Assembly (NCBI RefSeq): GCF_009674765.1
Contig: NZ_WKKF01000002.1
Span: 248,001 to 312,000, forward strand
Length of the DNA: 64,000 nucleotides
Origin: Metabacillus idriensis
GTDB taxonomy: Bacteria; Bacillota; Bacilli; Bacillales; Bacillaceae
Reading direction: 5' to 3'
Below are positions 1 through 8,421 of this stretch, in pieces. The notes under the pieces were generated by a model that did no database searches, was not told where the DNA came from, and worked only from the letters and a program-made list of their open reading frames with translations. Position numbers and translations under genes: made by a program. The first letter of the stretch is position 1; every line of letters begins with the position of its first letter.

Positions 1-69
1 TTCATTTTCAAAGACAGGCAAATTCCTGCCATAATCTGTTTCAATTTGATGATTATAAGATTCTAGCAT
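1..69 (-). CDS. N-terminus of an unidentified protein, cut by the window edge
   Basis: Reading leftward, an ATG at 69 follows a strong ribosome site (GAGAGGTGAC) at the usual distance and opens a frame that stays open to the window edge. The 23 visible residues begin MLESYNHQIETDYGRN and contain no motif I recognise. It is divergent from the nuo operon, so it is probably an unrelated gene. Only the start is secure. Confidence 0.5.
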   Translation of the reverse strand, partial: MLESYNHQIETDYGRNLPVFENE

Positions 70-223
70 TCTGTCACCTCTCATCTTTTGTTCACTAGCA
101 AGTATATCATCCTGATGACTTTAATAGAGCAGCTTACATTAAAGCTACAAGGGAGGTGGAATTTGGAAAATAAAAGTGCTTATGTCAATTACGATGCAGA
201 ACGGGCTGCACCGCATTTCGGTG

Positions 224-465
224 GTGTCCAGCTTCACCTCCTAACTCCTCGGCCAGAACGGCTCCGAAAGTATTGGCAAAAAGCGCCTTTTCTGTCGGAT
301 CCTTATCTGTCTGTCGGAGCTAAGCAGTCGGTTCAGCACTTCGTGGTGTCCGGCTTCACCTCCTAACTCCTCGCCCAGAACGGCTCCGAAAGTATTGGCA
401 AAAAGCGCCTTATCTGTCGGATCCTTATCTGTCTGTCGGAGCTAAGCAGTCGGTTCAGCACTTCG
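224..465 (+). repeat. Family A structured repeat, two tandem near-identical copies
   Basis: Two copies lie head to tail, 224-345 and 346-465, with a period of 122 nt and only a few differences. Each begins GTGTCC(A/G)GCTTCACC, continues into CTCGGCCAGAAC, has a central imperfect inverted repeat (CCGA...GGCAAAAAGCGCC...TCGG) and ends GCTAAGCAGTCGGTTCAGCACTTCG. The same framework recurs at 14157, 20948-21473 and 32850. There is no convincing gene here; a 92-residue open frame that runs across the copies is a by-product. Similar intergenic elements are, to my recollection, common in Bacillaceae, but I cannot name a family. Confidence 0.85.
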
Positions 466-470
466 TTATC

Positions 471-500
471 TATACACAAATTGGATAATGATGTTATAAT
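471..500 (+). promoter_or_regulatory. Probable sigma-A promoter of the nuo operon
   Basis: TATACA (471-476), 18 nt, then TATAAT (495-500) preceded by TG one base upstream, which makes an extended -10. It lies 64 bp before nuoA and directly after the tandem repeats. A second AT-rich stretch at 510-525 could be an alternative. Confidence 0.5.
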
Positions 501-563
501 GTTAGCGATTACATTTATAATATTTTGAAAGTTCTACTATTTTTAACATAACGGGGGAAATGG

Positions 564-938
564 ATGGAATCACTAAACGTATATTTGAATAATTACTTAA
601 TCGTTGTCGTTTTCCTGCTCCTTGGCATTTTACTTCCTGTTGTTGCGCTTGGAATCGGCCGGATTCTGAGGCCCAGTGCACCAAGTGAAGCAAAAGCAAC
701 CACATACGAAAGCGGAATTGATCCATACCATGATTCACGCGTGCAGTTTAATGTCCGCTATTATATGTTTGGCCTCATGTTTGTTATTTTTGACGTAGAA
801 ACGGTGTTTTTATATCCATGGGCAGTCGCATATGAGAAGTTAGGCGTGTTTGCCCTCATTGAGATGCTCATTTTTGTCATCATGCTCGTGATCGGGCTAG
901 TCTACGCATGGAAGAAGAAGGTGCTGAAATGGACTTAA
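564..938 (+). CDS. nuoA: NADH-quinone oxidoreductase subunit A
   Basis: Small membrane subunit of complex I, 124 residues, three predicted helices: about 10-32, 66-88 and 93-115. The family loop is visible ([20 protein letters not shown]), including the Asp/Arg stretch next to the quinone cavity, followed by [14 protein letters not shown]. The ATG at 564 follows GGGGGAAATGG at good spacing. It is the first gene of the eleven-gene operon, and its last codons overlap the start of nuoB by 10 nt, which suggests translational coupling. Length and motifs are normal for the family. Confidence 0.95.
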   Translation: MESLNVYLNNYLIVVVFLLLGILLPVVALGIGRILRPSAPSEAKATTYESGIDPYHDSRVQFNVRYYMFGLMFVIFDVETVFLYPWAVAYEKLGVFALIEMLIFVIMLVIGLVYAWKKKVLKWT

Positions 939-1450
939 ATGTAACGAATATTCCACACGATGAAATGGAAGAACTGAAGCGCAGCGTCTTTTTAACAACG
1001 CTTGAAGAGCTGAAGGGATGGGCGAGAAGCAATTCCCTCTGGCCGCTCACGTTCGGACTTGCCTGCTGTGCAATCGAAATGATGGGTGTCGGCTCGTCCC
1101 ACTATGACCTGGACCGCTTCGGATCCTTTTTCCGGACATCACCGCGCCAGTCCGATGTCATGATTGTCTCTGGAACGGTGACGAAAAAAATGGCCCCGGT
1201 CCTAAAGCGTCTCTATGATCAAATGCCTGAACCTAAATGGGTGATTGCCATGGGCTCTTGCGCAACAGCCGGAGGTCCCTATATTAAATCATACGCCGTT
1301 GTAAAAGGAGTCGACCAGATTGTACCGGTAGATGTATACATTCCGGGCTGTCCTCCTAATCCTGCTGCCCTCATTTACGGAATTAATAAGCTAAAAGAAA
1401 AAATCCGTTATGAGGCGAAAACAGGGAGTGAAATAATCCATGAGCGATGA
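929..1450 (+). CDS. nuoB: NADH-quinone oxidoreductase subunit B
   Basis: Peripheral-arm subunit that carries the terminal Fe-S cluster N2, which passes electrons to quinone. The cluster ligands are visible: tandem cysteines in [19 protein letters not shown], and VPGCPPNP near the end. I place the start at ATG 929 (MDLNVTNIP) because AGAAGGTG lies at the right distance; an in-frame ATG at 908 would add seven residues but has no ribosome site. The end overlaps nuoC by 11 nt. Length (173 residues) is typical. Confidence 0.95.
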   Translation: MDLNVTNIPHDEMEELKRSVFLTTLEELKGWARSNSLWPLTFGLACCAIEMMGVGSSHYDLDRFGSFFRTSPRQSDVMIVSGTVTKKMAPVLKRLYDQMPEPKWVIAMGSCATAGGPYIKSYAVVKGVDQIVPVDVYIPGCPPNPAALIYGINKLKEKIRYEAKTGSEIIHER

Positions 1451-2765
1451 GAAAGACCTCCAGCAGCTGAAGCGGGAAGCCGCTCAAAAAGCGAAGGAAG
1501 CTGCTCTGAAAAAGCTCGCTGAAAAGCAGGCAAACCAAGAAAACCCGCCTTCAGACAGCAACGATCTTGCGAAACAAAAGGCGGCAGCTGCTGCAAAGGC
1601 AAAGGCAGCGGCATTAGCGAAACAAAAAGCACAGGAAGCGAAAGCGAATGAAACAATAGATGACGCAAGCCTTGCGAAGCAAAAAGCGGCAGCTGCAGCA
1701 AAAGCGAAAGCCGCTGCACTGGCAAAACAAAAGGCCAAGGAAACAGAGGAACCGGCTGATGAGGCAGCTCTCGCAAAACAGAAAGCGGCAGCCGCCGCAA
1801 AAGCAAAAGCCGCAGCCCTCGCAACACAGAAAGCCAAGCAAGCAGAAGGGGCCGGAAACGAATCAACAGATGACCTCGCCCTTGCGAAACAAAAAGCAGT
1901 CGCAGCAGCAAAAGCAAAAGCCGCAGCCCTAGCAAAACAGAAAGCCAAGCAAGCAGAAGGGGCCGGAAACGAATCAGCAGACGACCTCGCCCTTGCGAAA
2001 CAAAAAGCAGTCGCAGCTGCCAAAGCAAAGGCCGCAGCACTCGCCAAGCAAAAAGCAAAAACAGAAGGTGCACCTGCAGATGATTTAGCCAAGCAAAAAG
2101 CAGCCGCTGTTGCCAAAGCGAAAGCTGCAGCCGCCGCAAAAGCAAAGGCTTCCCGTGAAAATCTTTCCGATGATGAATTGGCTAATGAGAAGGCAAAAGC
2201 CATCGCTGCTGCAAAAGCAAAAGCCGCTGCCGCAGCTAAAGCAAAAAAACTAACTCCAGACGAGCAGCCTCAACAAGAAGAACCTTCACCTAATGAGCCC
2301 ATTTTAAATAAGTATGTAAAAGTGATCGGGGAGCAGCTCGGTAAAGACGTTTTGGAAGAATCCTATATTAATAGGCTGTCTAAAGATGTCCCGACACTTG
2401 TTGCAAAAAAAGAATCCTATTTTTCCATCGCGAAGTTTCTGAAAGAACATGAAGAATTGTCTTTTGATTACGTTTCTGAACTGCATGGCACCGATTTTCA
2501 AACGCATATGGAAATGTACGTTTATCTTTTTTCCTATGTCCATCGCCATACAGTCGTCCTGAAAGTAAAGCTTGACCGCGACAATCCTGAAATTGATTCC
2601 CTCGAACCGCTTTGGAAAGGGGCGGACTGGCCTGAGCGCGAAGCATTTGATTTGCTTGGCATTCATTTTGCCGGCCACCCGAATTTAACGAGAATTATGA
2701 TGCCTGATGATTGGGTCGGCCATCCTCTTCGCAAAGATTATGAACCCTATGATGTGGAGGTGTAG
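1440..2765 (+). CDS. nuoC: NADH-quinone oxidoreductase subunit C with long Ala/Lys repeat extension
   Basis: The C-terminal 155 residues (about 287-441) are a normal 30-kDa complex I subunit, with the signature [18 protein letters not shown] and ending [14 protein letters not shown]. Before it lies an extension of about 286 residues built from seven blocks of 31-37 residues, each starting L-A-K-Q-K-A followed by A/K runs and a short acidic spacer such as AEGAGNES(T/A)DD. It should form a long, highly charged helix. NuoC proteins of some Bacillus carry similar, shorter lysine/alanine extensions as I recall. The start ATG overlaps the nuoB end. Function of the extension is unknown; tethering or stabilising the peripheral arm is a guess. 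Confidence 0.93.
   Translation: MSDEKDLQQLKREAAQKAKEAALKKLAEKQANQENPPSDSNDLAKQKAAAAAKAKAAALAKQKAQEAKANETIDDASLAKQKAAAAAKAKAAALAKQKAKETEEPADEAALAKQKAAAAAKAKAAALATQKAKQAEGAGNESTDDLALAKQKAVAAAKAKAAALAKQKAKQAEGAGNESADDLALAKQKAVAAAKAKAAALAKQKAKTEGAPADDLAKQKAAAVAKAKAAAAAKAKASRENLSDDELANEKAKAIAAAKAKAAAAAKAKKLTPDEQPQQEEPSPNEPILNKYVKVIGEQLGKDVLEESYINRLSKDVPTLVAKKESYFSIAKFLKEHEELSFDYVSELHGTDFQTHMEMYVYLFSYVHRHTVVLKVKLDRDNPEIDSLEPLWKGADWPEREAFDLLGIHFAGHPNLTRIMMPDDWVGHPLRKDYEPYDVEV
1573..2250 (+). repeat. Tandem degenerate coding repeat within nuoC
   Basis: About seven blocks of roughly 93-111 nt, each encoding L-A-K-Q-K-A plus Ala/Lys runs. The third and fourth blocks (around 1780-2000) are almost identical at the DNA level, including the spacer GCAGAAGGGGCCGGAAACGA, which points to recent duplication or slippage. 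The composition creates long open frames in other registers and on the opposite strand; these are artefacts. Confidence 0.9.
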
Positions 2766-2768
2766 CTT

Positions 2769-3869
2769 TTGATACGGACAGAAGAAATGCTCCTGAATGT
2801 TGGACCGCAGCACCCGAGTACACATGGCGTGTTCCGGCTTGTGATCAAGATTGACGGAGAAATCATTAAAGAAGCTACACCGGTTATCGGCTATTTACAT
2901 AGAGGCACTGAAAAGCTTGCGGAAAATCTGCAATACACACAAATCATTCCTTATACAGACCGCATGGATTATCTGTCTGCCATGACGAACAATTATGTCA
3001 TCTGCCATGCTGTGGAAACGATGACAGGCATTCAGGTTCCGGAGCGGGGAGAGTATTTACGGGTGATTGCGATGGAGCTCGGACGAGTCGCAAGCCACCT
3101 TGTCTGGTGGGGCACCTATTTGCTTGATATTGGGGCAGTCAGTCCATTTTTATATGCCTTCCGCGAGCGGGAAATGATTATCAATCTGCTGACAGAGCTT
3201 TCAGGAGCGAGACTGACCTTCAATTACATGAGGGTCGGCGGCGTGAAGTGGGATGCGCCGGAGGGCTGGACACAAAAGGTGGCAGAATTCATTCCTTATA
3301 TGAGAGAGCAGCTGAAAGGCTATCACGATCTCGTGTCAGGAAATGAAATCTTTTTAAATCGTGTAAAAGGAGTCGGCATCTACACGAAAGAAGAGGCGCT
3401 TGCTTACTCCTTAAGCGGCGCAAATCTGCGCTGCACAGGCGTGAAATGGGACCTTCGAAAGGATGAACCCTACTCAATTTATGACCGGTTTGATTTTGAC
3501 GTTCCTGTCCGGACAAAGGGGGATGCCTTTGCCCGCTACGAATGCCGGATGGAAGAGATCGAGGAATCCTTGAAAATCTTAGAGCAGGCAGTAGAACAAA
3601 TCCCGGCTGATGGGCCGATCATCGCAAAAGTGCCAAAAATCATTAAAGCACCTAAAGGAGAGGCGTATGTAAGAATCGAATCTCCGCGCGGTGAAATCGG
3701 CTGCTATATTGCAAGTGAAGGAAAAAAAGAGCCGTACCGTTTGAAATTCAGGCGTCCGTCCTTTTACAATCTGCAGATCCTGCCAAAGCTTTTGGAAGGA
3801 GAAAACATGTCAAACCTCATTACCATTCTCGGTGCCATTGACATCGTTCTTGGGGAGGTGGACGGCTAA
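2769..3869 (+). CDS. nuoD: NADH-quinone oxidoreductase subunit D
   Basis: 49-kDa subunit, 366 residues, which with NuoB forms the quinone-binding site. The diagnostic N-terminal GPQHPSTHGVFRL, then GYLHRGTEKLAE, and the C-terminus ending GAIDIVLGEVDG (hydrogenase-like large-subunit fold) are all present. A TTG start at 2769 is supported by GGAGGTG eight bases upstream; there is no better ATG. It is separate from NuoC here, not fused as in enterobacteria. The stop codon shares one base with the nuoH start. Confidence 0.95.
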   Translation: MIRTEEMLLNVGPQHPSTHGVFRLVIKIDGEIIKEATPVIGYLHRGTEKLAENLQYTQIIPYTDRMDYLSAMTNNYVICHAVETMTGIQVPERGEYLRVIAMELGRVASHLVWWGTYLLDIGAVSPFLYAFREREMIINLLTELSGARLTFNYMRVGGVKWDAPEGWTQKVAEFIPYMREQLKGYHDLVSGNEIFLNRVKGVGIYTKEEALAYSLSGANLRCTGVKWDLRKDEPYSIYDRFDFDVPVRTKGDAFARYECRMEEIEESLKILEQAVEQIPADGPIIAKVPKIIKAPKGEAYVRIESPRGEIGCYIASEGKKEPYRLKFRRPSFYNLQILPKLLEGENMSNLITILGAIDIVLGEVDG

Positions 3870-4873
3870 TGGTGGAGGGCCTGCTTCAATCATCGCCGGG
3901 CATAGGCAACTTTGCGATCTTCTTTGGGCTTGCGACAGCATTCCTGTTCGTTGTCCTAGGCTTTGTCACTTATGGCATCCTGGCAGAGCGCAAGGTCATG
4001 GGTTTCATGCAGGGACGCATCGGCCCCAACCAGGTTGGGGGCAGATGGGGTCTGCTGCAGACAGTGGCAGACGTTTTAAAGCTTCTGATAAAAGAAGACA
4101 CGATCCCAAAGCTTGCTGACAGGCCGCTGTTTATTCTCGCTCCTGTCATCGCTTTTGCTCCGGCATTCATCGTACTATCAACGATTCCGTTTACTGATGC
4201 CTTTCAGTTTGCTGATCTGGGTGTCGGCCTGCTTTTTTACATCGCCATATCGGGCTTAACAACGATTGGCATTGTAACAGGAGGATGGGCTTCAAATAAC
4301 AAATACTCGCTGCTTGGCGGCATGCGGGCAGCAGCTCAAATGATTTCCTATGAGATTCCGCTTGTTATGTCTGTAATCGGGGTTGTCCTGTTATCAGGAA
4401 GCCTGAACTTAAATACGATTGTAGACGCTCAAGAGGACGTCTGGTTTATCTTCCTCCAGCCGATTGGATTTCTCATATTCCTGATTGCTTCAGTGGCAGA
4501 GTTAAACAGAACACCGTTTGACTTGCCTGAAGCAGAGTCAGAGCTCGTTGCCGGTTATCATGTCGAGTACTCCGGCTTCCGCTGGGCATTCTTCATGCTT
4601 TCAGAATACGTATACTTCTTTGCGATGGCATCCTTAACAACCGTTCTCTTTTTAGGCGGATGGCATCCCGTTGCGTTTCTTGATTTTATCCCAGGCGCAA
4701 TCTGGTTCGGCCTCAAATTCAGCGTGGTCATTTTCATCCTCATCTGGTTCCGCGTCACATTTCCGCGGATCCGCGCTGATCAGCTGATGGAATTCGGTTG
4801 GAAAGTGCTGCTTCCGGTCGCACTCGCGAATATTTTTATCACGGCGATAGTGAAGGAGATTTTCTTTAAATAG
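3869..4873 (+). CDS. nuoH: NADH-quinone oxidoreductase subunit H
   Basis: Membrane subunit at the junction of the peripheral and membrane arms, 334 residues with about eight predicted helices. It shows AERKVMGFMQGRIGPNQVG, the charged loop ELNRTPFDLPEAESELVAGY and FRVTFPRIRADQLM, all characteristic of the NuoH/ND1 family and lining the quinone tunnel. The start ATG overlaps the nuoD stop (TAATG). The next gene, nuoI, is about 400 nt away, an unusually large gap for this operon, and is filled by repeats. Confidence 0.95.
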   Translation: MVEGLLQSSPGIGNFAIFFGLATAFLFVVLGFVTYGILAERKVMGFMQGRIGPNQVGGRWGLLQTVADVLKLLIKEDTIPKLADRPLFILAPVIAFAPAFIVLSTIPFTDAFQFADLGVGLLFYIAISGLTTIGIVTGGWASNNKYSLLGGMRAAAQMISYEIPLVMSVIGVVLLSGSLNLNTIVDAQEDVWFIFLQPIGFLIFLIASVAELNRTPFDLPEAESELVAGYHVEYSGFRWAFFMLSEYVYFFAMASLTTVLFLGGWHPVAFLDFIPGAIWFGLKFSVVIFILIWFRVTFPRIRADQLMEFGWKVLLPVALANIFITAIVKEIFFK

Positions 4874-4997
4874 GAGACAGTTGGAAAAAAGAAAGTAAAT
4901 TCTTCGATTCGGCAAGTAAATTAAAGATTTTGGCTAGTAAAAGAGGCATTCTGGACAGTATTCAACCTGAATTGGAAAGTAAACTGCAGAATCTAAG
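4872..4997 (+). repeat. Family B five-unit 21-nt periodic element, copy 1
   Basis: Units start at 4893, 4914, 4935, 4956 and 4977, exactly 21 nt apart. Each opens with (A/T/C)AGTA(A/T)(A/T) and continues with about 14 variable nt, often ending TTGGC or TGGA. The leader TTGGAAAAAAGAAAGTAAAT precedes unit 1, as in the other copies. In one frame the units read as heptads beginning S-K, but no start codon opens that frame (a TAA lies just upstream), so I do not call a gene. The element begins at the nuoH stop codon. Confidence 0.85.
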
Positions 4998-5089
4998 CGC
5001 TGGCCCAATTCAAAACCGATTTTAAAAATTAAATACCCAAAACCGTCTTCGATAAAAGAGCATTTTACAATGGTTATTACTTGGATTTA

Positions 5090-5214
5090 GGAGGAAGCTG
5101 GAAAAAAGAAAGTAAATCCACTATTCTGGCAAGTAAATCCGGAATTCCTGCAAGTAAAACGAGCATTCCTGCAAGTATCCGGCCAAGATCGGCAAGTAAA
5201 AGCAAGAAACAACC
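5090..5214 (+). repeat. Family B five-unit 21-nt periodic element, copy 2
   Basis: Units start at 5110, 5131, 5152, 5173 and 5194, exactly 21 nt apart, after the leader GGAGGAAGCTGGAAAAAAG. They translate as heptads such as SKSTILA, SKSGIPA and SKTSIPA in a 63-codon frame that could start at TTG 5081, but that frame has no clear ribosome site and the same pattern occurs in copies without a start. I treat it as a DNA or RNA repeat. The tail to 5262 is GC-rich (CAGCCCGGCCTAAACCCGGC). Confidence 0.85.
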
Positions 5215-5276
5215 GCCGCAGCCCGGCCTAAACCCGGCACAGCGGCCCAATCTTCACAAATTAAAGGGGTGAGAGC

Positions 5277-5696
5277 ATGCGAGGCTTAGCAAAAGGTTTA
5301 ACGTATACCCTGAACAACTTGACGAAGAAAAAAGTGACGTATGATTACCCGAACGATGCCCTGGCGCTGCCTGACAGGTTCCGCGGCATTCAGAAGTTTT
5401 ATCCGGAAAAGTGCATTGTCTGCAATCAGTGTGCGAATATCTGCCCGACAGATTGCATTGAGCTGACGGGGAAGAAGCATCCGGATCCGGCGAAAAAAGG
5501 GAAAATCATTGATACGTATGATATTAACTTTGAAATTTGTATCTTATGCGATCTTTGCACAGAGGTTTGCCCGACAGAAGCCATCGTGATGACGAATAAC
5601 TTTGAGCTTGCGGAGTACAGCCGCGATCAGCTTTTTAAAAATCTCGAGTGGCTGGATGAAAATGATGAGAATATCAGGGAGGAGAATAAGGTGTGA
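5277..5696 (+). CDS. nuoI: NADH-quinone oxidoreductase subunit I
   Basis: Peripheral-arm ferredoxin-like subunit, 139 residues, holding two [4Fe-4S] clusters (N6a and N6b). Both ligand sets are visible: CIVCNQCANICPTDC and CILCDLCTEVCP. It relays electrons to NuoB. The ATG at 5277 follows AAAGGGGTGAGAGC. The two repeat elements lie immediately upstream, so its expression depends either on read-through of about 400 nt or on a local promoter that I do not see. It overlaps nuoJ by 4 nt. Confidence 0.95.
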   Translation: MRGLAKGLTYTLNNLTKKKVTYDYPNDALALPDRFRGIQKFYPEKCIVCNQCANICPTDCIELTGKKHPDPAKKGKIIDTYDINFEICILCDLCTEVCPTEAIVMTNNFELAEYSRDQLFKNLEWLDENDENIREENKV

Positions 5697-6211
5697 GTAT
5701 AACCGGAGAGTATGTAGCCTTTGTCGGACTCGCCATGGTGGCAATCGGGGGCGGCATTCTCATGCTGAATGTGACAAAAGTGGTTCATATGGTCGTATCG
5801 CTGGTGTTTACGTTCGTGAGTATTGCCGGATTATATGTTCTTCTCTCCGCCGAATTTGTCGCAGCTGTCCAAATCTTAATCTACTCGGGTGCGATCACGA
5901 TCATCATGCTGTTCGGCATTATGCTTACACGACATGAGGACGAGGAGCAGTCCGCAGCGGGCACAGGAAGAAAGCTCATAACGTTTCTTGGAATCGCTGC
6001 GTTTGCGCTCGTTATGTACCTTGGAATCTATGATCTCAAGCTCGGTGAGCCGACTGCCAATCTGCATGTGAAAAATACAGAGCAAATCGGAATTTCTCTT
6101 TATTCGCATTTTGTCATTCCGTTTGAGCTCACATCGGTTCTTTTGCTTGTTGCACTAGTTGGAGCAATCATTCTGGCGAAAAAAGATGAGAATAAGGAGG
6201 ACAAAAAATGA
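5693..6211 (+). CDS. nuoJ: NADH-quinone oxidoreductase subunit J
   Basis: Membrane subunit of 172 residues with five predicted helices, including the family stretch [20 protein letters not shown] with its pi-bulge helix region. The GTG start at 5693 lies inside the nuoI stop region and has GGGAGGAG ahead of it. The end overlaps nuoK (ATGA). In complex I it sits between NuoH and NuoA and transmits conformational change to the antiporter-like subunits. Confidence 0.93.
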   Translation: MSITGEYVAFVGLAMVAIGGGILMLNVTKVVHMVVSLVFTFVSIAGLYVLLSAEFVAAVQILIYSGAITIIMLFGIMLTRHEDEEQSAAGTGRKLITFLGIAAFALVMYLGIYDLKLGEPTANLHVKNTEQIGISLYSHFVIPFELTSVLLLVALVGAIILAKKDENKEDKK

Positions 6212-6522
6212 GCTCGATTCCATTATCCGCTTTCCTTGTTCTCGCACTGATCCTTTTTTGCATCGGCTTATACGGGGCGCTGACGAAACGAAATACGGTC
6301 ATCGTGCTGATTTCAATCGAGCTGATGCTGAATGCTGCCAACATTAACCTGGTTGCCTTCAGCAAATACGGCGTCGTACCTGATATTACCGGACAGGTTT
6401 TTTCACTCTTTACGATCACGATCGCAGCAGCAGAGGCAGCTGTTGGACTTGCCATCCTATTTGCCCTGTACCGCAACCGGAGATCCGTCAATATTGATGA
6501 CTATAATTCTATGAAGCACTAA
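6208..6522 (+). CDS. nuoK: NADH-quinone oxidoreductase subunit K
   Basis: 104-residue membrane subunit with three helices, homologous to MrpC. The family pattern [16 protein letters not shown], with the conserved membrane Glu, and the second-helix Glu in [11 protein letters not shown] are present; these glutamates belong to the proton path. The ATG overlaps the nuoJ stop and follows GGAGGACAAAAA. Confidence 0.95.
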   Translation: MSSIPLSAFLVLALILFCIGLYGALTKRNTVIVLISIELMLNAANINLVAFSKYGVVPDITGQVFSLFTITIAAAEAAVGLAILFALYRNRRSVNIDDYNSMKH

Positions 6523-6552
6523 AACCTCTAAACAAGAAGGGGATTGAATACA

Positions 6553-8421
6553 ATGATGCCATATGCCTGGATGATCCCGCTGTTCCCGCTTGTCTCATTC
6601 CTTGTGCTGCTTCTGTACGGCAAACGCCTGAGGGAGGGCAGTGCCTTTGTAGGAAGCACTCTTATGCTTCTCGCATTTGCAGGATCGCTCGCTGTTTTGT
6701 TCGAACGATTTACACAGCCAACCTATAAAGCAGAAACCGTGTGGCTCACAATTGGCGATTTTGAGCTGACAGCGGGTTTTGAAATCAATCAATTAAATGC
6801 CTTGATGCTGGTGATCGTTTCGCTTGTCAGCTTAGCTGTACATATTTATTCAAAAGGATATATGCATGGAGACGGGCGCTTTCCTGTTTTTTATGCGTAC
6901 CTAGGTTTATTTACCTTCAGCATGCTCGGGCTTGTCATGACGACAAACCTGCTTCAGCTCTATATCTTTTGGGAACTCGTCGGAGTCGGTTCCTTCTTAT
7001 TGATCGGTTTCTATTTTTATAAAGAAGAAGCGAAGGCAGCTGCAAAAAAAGCCTTTATCATGACCCGGATCGGGGATGTCGGTCTGTTCATCGGGATGCT
7101 CCTCCTCTTTTGGCAGGTCGAAAGCTTTGAATATGATCAGATCTTTGCGAGTGTGGCAGATGGCAAAGTACCGCTTGATATGATTACCTTGATCAGCCTC
7201 TTGATTTTCATCGGTGCAATTGGAAAGTCAGGACAATTTCCGCTCCATTCATGGCTTCCGGATGCGATGGAAGGACCGACGCCTGTTTCTGCGCTTATCC
7301 ATGCGGCGACAATGGTTGCGGCCGGTGTTTATTTAGTTGCTCTCATGTATCCGCTATTTGCCGCCAGTGAAACGGCTCTCCAGGCAGTAGCTACTATTGG
7401 AGCCTTCACCGCTATTTTTGCTGCAAGCATCGGCCTTGTGCAAAAAGACATCAAACGCGTGCTTGCGTATTCGACTGTCAGTCAGCTTGGCTACATGATG
7501 CTGGCACTTGGTTCCGCAGGCTATGCCGCGGGTGTTTTTCATTTAATGACACACGCCTTTTTTAAAGCCCTGCTGTTTCTTGCAGCGGGCAGTGTGATTC
7601 ACGCTGTTCATACACAAAACATCGATGAGATGGGCGGCTTGTGGAAAAAACTGAAATTCACAGGTCCGCTGTTTTTGATCGGAACGCTGGCCATAAGCGG
7701 AGTCCCGCTCTTCTCAGGATTTTTCAGTAAAGATGAAATTCTGATAGCAGCATGGACACATGGAAATCCTGCCCTTTTCTGGCTGGCACTCATCGCCGCC
7801 TTTTTCACTGCTTTTTATATGTTCAGGCTCTTCTTCCTCGTTTTCACGGGGAGGCCGAAAACAGAGCTTTCAAGTGTAAAAGAATCACCGTCCAATATGC
7901 TGCTTCCAATGAGCATCCTTGCCGTTCTCGCCATTTTCTCAGGCTACAGCAACACTCCTTGGTTCGGCACGTTTCTTGGTGATTGGCTGACGGAAGGATC
8001 GCCGCAGCTTGGCCACGGTCATATTGAAGGACCGCTATGGATTATGGCCGCAGCAACGGCCGTCTCTCTGCTTGGCATCTTGCTTGCTTACATGATTTAC
8101 AGCAAACAAACGATCTCAGCGGAAAAAATAAGATCGCGGATGCCAATGATTCACTCGGTGCTTAAAAATAAATATTTCATTGATGAACTGTATGGAATGA
8201 CGGTGATTTGGCTTACGAACACCATCAGCGTCTTCTGCAAGTACCTCGAAAAATTCCTGGTTGAGGGTGCTGTAAAAGGTGTAGCGGGCATTGTCCGCTC
8301 AGCCGGCGCCTTCGGTTCGAAAATGCAGAACGGCCAGGTGCAGATGTATGGAACCGTGGCCTTTGTCGGACTCGCTATTTTACTCGTTCTATATGCGGTG
8401 ACAGGGGGGAACTTTTTTTGA
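6553..8421 (+). CDS. nuoL: NADH-quinone oxidoreductase subunit L
   Basis: Largest antiporter-like subunit, 622 residues with many transmembrane helices and the long C-terminal lateral helix region. Conserved features include FFWELVGVGSFLLIGF-like helix 5 (seen as IFWELVGVGSFLLIGFYF), GKSGQFPLHSWLPDAMEGPT and KRVLAYSTVSQLGYM. I prefer ATG 6553 because AAGAAGGGG lies 11 nt upstream; a TTG at 6544 would sit on top of it. The stop overlaps the nuoM TTG. Confidence 0.94.
   Translation: MMPYAWMIPLFPLVSFLVLLLYGKRLREGSAFVGSTLMLLAFAGSLAVLFERFTQPTYKAETVWLTIGDFELTAGFEINQLNALMLVIVSLVSLAVHIYSKGYMHGDGRFPVFYAYLGLFTFSMLGLVMTTNLLQLYIFWELVGVGSFLLIGFYFYKEEAKAAAKKAFIMTRIGDVGLFIGMLLLFWQVESFEYDQIFASVADGKVPLDMITLISLLIFIGAIGKSGQFPLHSWLPDAMEGPTPVSALIHAATMVAAGVYLVALMYPLFAASETALQAVATIGAFTAIFAASIGLVQKDIKRVLAYSTVSQLGYMMLALGSAGYAAGVFHLMTHAFFKALLFLAAGSVIHAVHTQNIDEMGGLWKKLKFTGPLFLIGTLAISGVPLFSGFFSKDEILIAAWTHGNPALFWLALIAAFFTAFYMFRLFFLVFTGRPKTELSSVKESPSNMLLPMSILAVLAIFSGYSNTPWFGTFLGDWLTEGSPQLGHGHIEGPLWIMAAATAVSLLGILLAYMIYSKQTISAEKIRSRMPMIHSVLKNKYFIDELYGMTVIWLTNTISVFCKYLEKFLVEGAVKGVAGIVRSAGAFGSKMQNGQVQMYGTVAFVGLAILLVLYAVTGGNFF

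Noticed and set aside
88-366. 92-codon plus-strand frame upstream of nuoA
   Set aside because: It runs across the tandem family A repeats and has no independent support; the product matches nothing I know.
1408-2203. Two long open frames on the minus strand opposite nuoC (239 and 245 codons)
   Set aside because: They arise from the Ala/Lys repeat composition of nuoC; no ribosome sites, low-complexity products.
4893-5214. CRISPR array
   Set aside because: The repeated part is only about 7 nt within a 21-nt period, the unit number is fixed at five, and no cas genes are present.
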